Positions 6,101 through 9,403 of a stretch of DNA of 9,403 nucleotides are shown here, one piece after another. This DNA comes from Lachnospiraceae bacterium UBA4292. GTDB lineage: Bacteria; Bacillota; Clostridia; Lachnospirales; Lachnospiraceae. Position 1 is the stretch's first letter. The number at the start of each line of letters is the position of its first letter. The stretch is taken from the NCBI GenBank assembly GCA_002395865.1, contig DGVE01000084.1, positions 1-9,403 on the forward strand, read 5' to 3'. Below the pieces are notes generated by a model, which was not told where the DNA came from, did not search any database, and saw only the letters and a list, made by a program, of their open reading frames with translations. A program made the position numbers and the translations under genes.

Positions 6101-7222
6101 TCAGAGCACCGGGTAGACGCGGCCGCCCGCCGCCTTCGCCTCTGCCTCCGCCCTGGTCATGGGCTCGGTAACATATGCTCCGGCACCGGTACCCGTGATA
6201 AGATACTGTCTCCTTATACCCGAGATATCCTCTACCTGAAGCTTCTCATCGGTCCATCCGCCGTATACCGTTCGGTCGCTGTAGATCACAGCCTCCACGA
6301 CATCGGCCACCACTGCGCTTGCAGTCGGAAGCTTGCCCGCGCCGGGACCTGTAAAAAGAAGCTCCTCGCTCTCCTCGCCGTCCACCAAAACGCCGTTTAC
6401 CACGCCGTTCACATTTGCGAGAGGATTCTGTGATGTGAGCGCCGCAGGGCACACGAATGCGCCCGCCTTCTCACCCATAGCCTCATATCTGGCCACGAGC
6501 TTAAGCGAAAGGCCGAGCCCCGCTGCCGCCTCCATATCCTCCTTCGTCACATCTGTGATGCCCCTTGTGGATATATCCTCGAAATCGACGAATTTACCTG
6601 TAGCAACCGACGCGAGTATCGCGATCTTTCTGCACGCGTCAAAGCCTTCGACATCGGCAGAAGGATCCCTCTCAGCAAATCCGAGAGCCTGAGCCTCAGC
6701 TAAAACATCCGCGTAATCCCGGTTCTCCTTCAGCATCTTTGTGAGCATGAAATTCGTCGTGCCGTTTAAGATGCCCGTAACAGACTTTATATTGGTTCCG
6801 CGAAGCGCCGAGAACATGGAGCGGATGATCGGTATGCCGCCTCCCACGCTGGCCTCGAAGAGGAAGTTTATCTTTTTCTCACGCGCTATCTCCAGAAGCT
6901 CGCAACCGTACTTGGCCACGAGCGCCTTGTTTGAAGTGACTGCGTGCTTGCCCGCCAGAAGTGATGCCTTCACGAAGGTGTAGGCCGCGCCCGTGCCGCC
7001 CATGGTCTCTATGACCACATCGACCTCGGGATCGTTCGCGATGACGTCAAAATCATGCACGAGATACTTATTCACCGGATCGCCCGGGAACTCGCGCAGG
7101 TCGAGCACGTACTTGACCTCCACCTTCCTGCCCGCCTGTCTCTCTATGAGGGCGCTGTTCTTCTCGAGTATCTCAACAACACCGCTTCCTATCGTTCCGT
7201 AACCTAATACCGCTGCTTTCAA
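6101..7222 (-). CDS. hom: Homoserine dehydrogenase without a recognisable ACT domain
   Basis: The enzyme reduces aspartate 4-semialdehyde to homoserine with NAD(P)H, on the path to threonine and methionine. The 373-residue product shows the Rossmann loop GYGTIGSGV (7-15), TSNKALVA (96-103), EASVGGGIPIIR (123-134), LNGTTNFML (152-160), the DPSADVEGFDACRK block with Asp195 and Lys199 as the expected catalytic pair, and TGPGAGKLPTASAVV (291-305). Gram-positive homologues of about 430 residues end in a regulatory ACT domain. Here only about 40 residues follow the catalytic core (RRQYLITGTG through GGRVYPVL), so the ACT domain is absent or reduced to a remnant. The start is probably TTG at 7222, with GAGGAG 7 bases upstream; a GTG at 7237 is in frame but lies within prfB and ahead of that site. 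The gap to prfB is 4 bases. Confidence 0.93.
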   Translation of the reverse strand: MKAAVLGYGTIGSGVVEILEKNSALIERQAGRKVEVKYVLDLREFPGDPVNKYLVHDFDVIANDPEVDVVIETMGGTGAAYTFVKASLLAGKHAVTSNKALVAKYGCELLEIAREKKINFLFEASVGGGIPIIRSMFSALRGTNIKSVTGILNGTTNFMLTKMLKENRDYADVLAEAQALGFAERDPSADVEGFDACRKIAILASVATGKFVDFEDISTRGITDVTKEDMEAAAGLGLSLKLVARYEAMGEKAGAFVCPAALTSQNPLANVNGVVNGVLVDGEESEELLFTGPGAGKLPTASAVVADVVEAVIYSDRTVYGGWTDEKLQVEDISGIRRQYLITGTGAGAYVTEPMTRAEAEAKAAGGRVYPVL

Positions 7223-7226
7223 GCCT

Positions 7227-8369
7227 TTACTCCTCACTGTCCGAGACGTCCCCGCTGCGGACTCCCGTCTTCTTCCACTTAAGATATGCGCTGATGAAAT
7301 TATCTATCTTTCCGTCGAGGACAGCCTGCGCGTTGCCGCTCTCCTCGCCCGTTCTGGTATCCTTCACCATGGTGTAGGGCTGGAGCACATAGGATCTGAT
7401 CTGGCTTCCCCAGCCGTTCTCCTTAACCTCGCCCCTGATGCCGGCAGTCTTCTCCTCCTTCTCCTGCTGCGCAAGCATGAAAAGGCGGGCCTTGAGCATC
7501 TGCATAGCCTTGTCCTTGTTCTGGAACTGGCTTCTCTCATTCTGACACTGGACCACGATACCCGTAGGGAAATGCGTGATTCTGATAGCGGACGATGACT
7601 TGTTTATGTGCTGTCCACCCGCACCCGACGCGTGATAGGTATCCACGCGGATATCCTCGGGCTTTATCTCTATATCCACATCATCGTCCTCTATGACAGG
7701 CATGACCTCGCATCCCACGAAGGATGTCTGGCGCTTGGCCTGCGCGTTGAAGGGGGAGATGCGGACCAGCCTGTGGACGCCGTTCTCGCTGCGCAAAAGT
7801 CCGTAGGCGTTTCTTCCGGACACCTGAAATGTGACCGACTTGATACCGGCCTCATCACCGTCGAGCCTGTCGAGCTCCTCCACAGCAAACCCCTTCGATG
7901 AAGCCCACCTGGTATACATCCTATAGAGCATACCGGCCCAGTCGCAGGACTCGGTTCCTCCGGCACCTGCGTTTAGCTTGACCGTAGCCGAGCACTCATC
8001 ATACTCATCCGAAAGGAGAGTGTTGATGCGCAACTCCTCGAGCTCCTCCCTGAACGTATTCAGTGTCTCTTCTATCTCCGGGAGCACCGATGCGTCATTT
8101 TCCTCGTAGCCTATCTGTATGAGAAGTTCAATCTCCTCGTAGGTGTTGTCCATCTCCTCATACTTCTTGAGCGTATCCTGAAGCCCTCTCAGCTCGTCGG
8201 AGATCTTTCTGCTCTTGTCCACGTCCTCCCAGAAGCCAGGAGCCTCCATGTACATATTCAGCTCCGCGATACGGGCTTTTTTGTTCTCGATATCCAGCGA
8301 AGCCTTCACTTCATTCAGTGTGGGCTCGAGCTGGCCGAGCTCGTATTTAAACTGATCTAATTCTATCAT
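7227..8369 (-). CDS. prfB: Peptide chain release factor 2, in frame without programmed frameshift
   Basis: RF2 recognises UAA and UGA at the ribosomal A site and triggers peptide release. The 380-residue product has a coiled N-terminal helical domain (about 1-115), KLNAGAGGTES (131-141), the stop-codon-recognition tripeptide SPF (205-207) that separates RF2 from RF1, and the catalytic GGQ (251-253) in HASGAGGQHINKSSSAIR. Most bacterial prfB genes carry an in-frame UGA near codon 25 that is bypassed by +1 frameshifting. Here the equivalent place (VKASL-DIENKK, bases 8292-8297) reads CTG-GAT with no stop, so the gene is translated continuously. A weak AGG lies 7 bases before the ATG. It follows secA, a widely conserved Firmicute order, and ends in TAA rather than UGA. 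Confidence 0.96.
   Translation of the reverse strand: MIELDQFKYELGQLEPTLNEVKASLDIENKKARIAELNMYMEAPGFWEDVDKSRKISDELRGLQDTLKKYEEMDNTYEEIELLIQIGYEENDASVLPEIEETLNTFREELEELRINTLLSDEYDECSATVKLNAGAGGTESCDWAGMLYRMYTRWASSKGFAVEELDRLDGDEAGIKSVTFQVSGRNAYGLLRSENGVHRLVRISPFNAQAKRQTSFVGCEVMPVIEDDDVDIEIKPEDIRVDTYHASGAGGQHINKSSSAIRITHFPTGIVVQCQNERSQFQNKDKAMQMLKARLFMLAQQEKEEKTAGIRGEVKENGWGSQIRSYVLQPYTMVKDTRTGEESGNAQAVLDGKIDNFISAYLKWKKTGVRSGDVSDSEE
7230..7235 (-). promoter_or_regulatory. Ribosome binding site of hom, supporting a TTG start
   Basis: The last two sense codons of prfB, GAG-GAG, form the binding site. After them TAAAGGC (7 bases, including the prfB stop TAA) leads to TTG-AAA-GCA, which encodes the expected MKAAVLGYG N-terminus. 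The spacing fits TTG and excludes the upstream GTG at 7237. Confidence 0.7.
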
Positions 8370-8406
8370 AGCTGTACCTGTGCCTTTAAGAAGTATTTTA
8401 CGTCTT

Positions 8407-8457
8407 ATGATACCCCGGATTTCTACGCACTCCGTGCTTCCGAAATCATGGTATCAT
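8407..8457. repeat. Nested palindrome between secA and prfB (copy 2 of a two-copy element)
   Basis: Three nested arm pairs lie in 51 bases: ATGATACC (8407-8414) with GGTATCAT (8450-8457), GATTTC (8418-8423) with GAAATC (8442-8447), and GCAC (8427-8430) with GTGC (8434-8437) around a 3-base loop. Either strand could fold into one long hairpin broken by small internal loops. On the minus strand it starts one base after the secA stop, with the same ATGATACCAT found after ispD. No T-run follows on either strand, so classical termination is unlikely; roles as an RNA processing or stability element, an attenuating hairpin before prfB, or a REP-like mobile repeat are open. A TAAAAT hexamer (8395-8400, minus) just after it might be a weak -10 for prfB, but no -35 is visible. 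Confidence 0.6.
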
Positions 8458-8458
8458 G

Positions 8459-9403
8459 TCAAATGAGGCTCTTCCCATGGCACTGCTTGTACTTGAGACC
8501 TGAACCGCAGGGGCAGGGATCGTTCGGATATACCTTCTTTGTATCCCTTCTCTTGGGTGCCTGGACCGCGGAGTCGTCCTTGTTGGTTCCGGTCACCTTT
8601 GCGACCTGCTCTCTCTCGACCTTCTGCTCGACCTTCACGCGGTAGAGCATCCTGACGGTATCGATCTGGATATTTGCGGACATGTCTTCGAACATATCGT
8701 AGCCGACCAGCTTGTACTGAACGACGGGATCCTTCTGACCGAAGGCCTGAAGGCGTATGCCCTGCTTGAGCTGATCCATGTCATCGATGTGGTCCATCCA
8801 CTTGCTGTCGATGACCTTCAGAAGAACAACGCGCTCAGCCTCTCTGAACTGCTCGATATTGTCGAAGCTTGCCTCCTTCTCCTCGTAGAGCTTTACTGCC
8901 TCCTCCTTCAGATTGTGGATGAGCTGTTTCTTTTTGATCGTGTTCAGCTCCTCATCGCTCACAGATATCTCATGCAGCGGTATTATGGGAAGGAGCGTCT
9001 TGTTCAGCTCGTCGAGATCCCACTCATCCGGTGTCTGGTCGTCGGAGATGCATCCGTTCACCGTGTTCTCGACGATGGTATTTATCATATTGATAATGAA
9101 ATCGCGCATGCTCTCGCCGTCGAGCACCCTGCGGCGCTCGGCATAGATGATCTCTCTCTGCTCGTTCATTACCTGATCGTAATCGAGGAGGTTCTTGCGT
9201 GTTGCGAAGTTGTTGCTCTCTATCTTGGACTGCGCGGTCTCGATGGCCTTCGACAGAAGCTTGTGCTCTATCTGCTCGCCCTCCTTGATACCGGCGGCAT
9301 TGAATATCGCCATCATCCTGTCGGAGCCGAATAGTCTCATCAGATCGTCCTCAAGCGAGATGAAAAATCTGGACTCGCCGGGGTCTCCCTGACGTCCGGA
9401 ACG
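8459..9403 (-). CDS. secA: Protein translocase ATPase SecA, C-terminal part (5' end outside window)
   Basis: SecA is the ATPase that drives preproteins through SecYEG. Only the last 314 codons are present; the frame stays open to the window edge at 9403. Residues there include GRQGDPGESRFFISLEDDL, the motor-end motif seen in SecA, then MRLFGSDR, the helical wing and scaffold region with LLDYDQVMNEQREIIYAERR, and the conserved DSKWMDHIDDMDQLKQGIRL and FGQKDPVVQYK stretches. The protein ends with a complete zinc-binding tail, PCPCGSGLKYKQCHG (Cys297, Cys299, Cys308, His309 of the visible part), the segment that contacts SecB or ribosomes in other bacteria. The stop is TGA at 8459. The order secA then prfB is conserved in Firmicutes. 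Confidence 0.97.
   Translation of the reverse strand, partial: RSGRQGDPGESRFFISLEDDLMRLFGSDRMMAIFNAAGIKEGEQIEHKLLSKAIETAQSKIESNNFATRKNLLDYDQVMNEQREIIYAERRRVLDGESMRDFIINMINTIVENTVNGCISDDQTPDEWDLDELNKTLLPIIPLHEISVSDEELNTIKKKQLIHNLKEEAVKLYEEKEASFDNIEQFREAERVVLLKVIDSKWMDHIDDMDQLKQGIRLQAFGQKDPVVQYKLVGYDMFEDMSANIQIDTVRMLYRVKVEQKVEREQVAKVTGTNKDDSAVQAPKRRDTKKVYPNDPCPCGSGLKYKQCHGKSLI

Noticed and set aside
8407..8457. Intrinsic terminator of secA
   Set aside because: Good nested stem but no T-tract on either side; kept as a repeat/structured element.
1..9403. CRISPR array, mobile element, prophage, defence or toxin-antitoxin system
   Set aside because: No spaced direct repeats, transposase, integrase, nuclease-effector or small two-gene toxin module was found; nearly all genes belong to housekeeping families.

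Overview
The window reads as a chromosomal housekeeping segment from a Gram-positive bacterium, most likely a Clostridia-class Firmicute and perhaps Lachnospiraceae. The grounds are a secA-prfB adjacency, strong AGGAG-type ribosome binding sites, a consensus SigA-type promoter, a complete bacterial t6A gene cluster, the MEP-pathway gene ispD, and small YcxB-like, DUF4190 and DUF2752 membrane proteins common in that group. The taxonomic call is inference; no rRNA or marker search was possible. I see no CRISPR array, tRNA or rRNA gene, insertion sequence, phage gene or toxin-antitoxin pair. Apart from one gene, everything is on the minus strand.

Right part (minus strand, transcribed toward lower coordinates): the 3' end of secA (8459-9403, cut by the window edge), an 89-base gap holding a nested palindrome, prfB (release factor 2, in frame and without the usual programmed frameshift), hom (homoserine dehydrogenase without a recognisable ACT domain, probable TTG start) and a DUF2752 membrane protein. 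The last three are packed 1-4 bases apart and look like one unit. It ends at a bidirectional terminator (5622-5653) shared with the convergent DUF4190 gene.

Middle: the only plus-strand gene (5025-5609) encodes a DUF4190-type membrane protein with a low-complexity Pro/Gly/Asn/Tyr-rich N-terminus. A perfect TTGACA-N17-TATAAT promoter precedes it, and a near-perfect 16-base palindrome lies in its 5' leader.

Left part (minus strand): a seven-gene run, ycxB-like, tsaE, tsaB, rimI, rnz, tsaD and ispD, with overlaps of 4-29 bases or gaps of 1-10 bases. TsaE, TsaB and TsaD are the bacterial enzymes that transfer threonylcarbamoyl to A37 of ANN-decoding tRNAs. RNase Z matures tRNA 3' ends, RimI acetylates the N-terminus of ribosomal protein S18, and IspD makes CDP-methylerythritol for isoprenoids. 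The operon is therefore mainly tRNA and translation maturation, with an unrecognised membrane protein at its head and an isoprenoid gene at its tail.

The least explained signal is non-coding. Immediately after the stop codons of both secA and ispD lies the same short sequence, TGA-[C/T]-ATGATACCAT, opening an element with GATACC/GGTATC outer arms and a different inner hairpin in each copy. This may be a dispersed palindromic repeat or a 3'-end signal.
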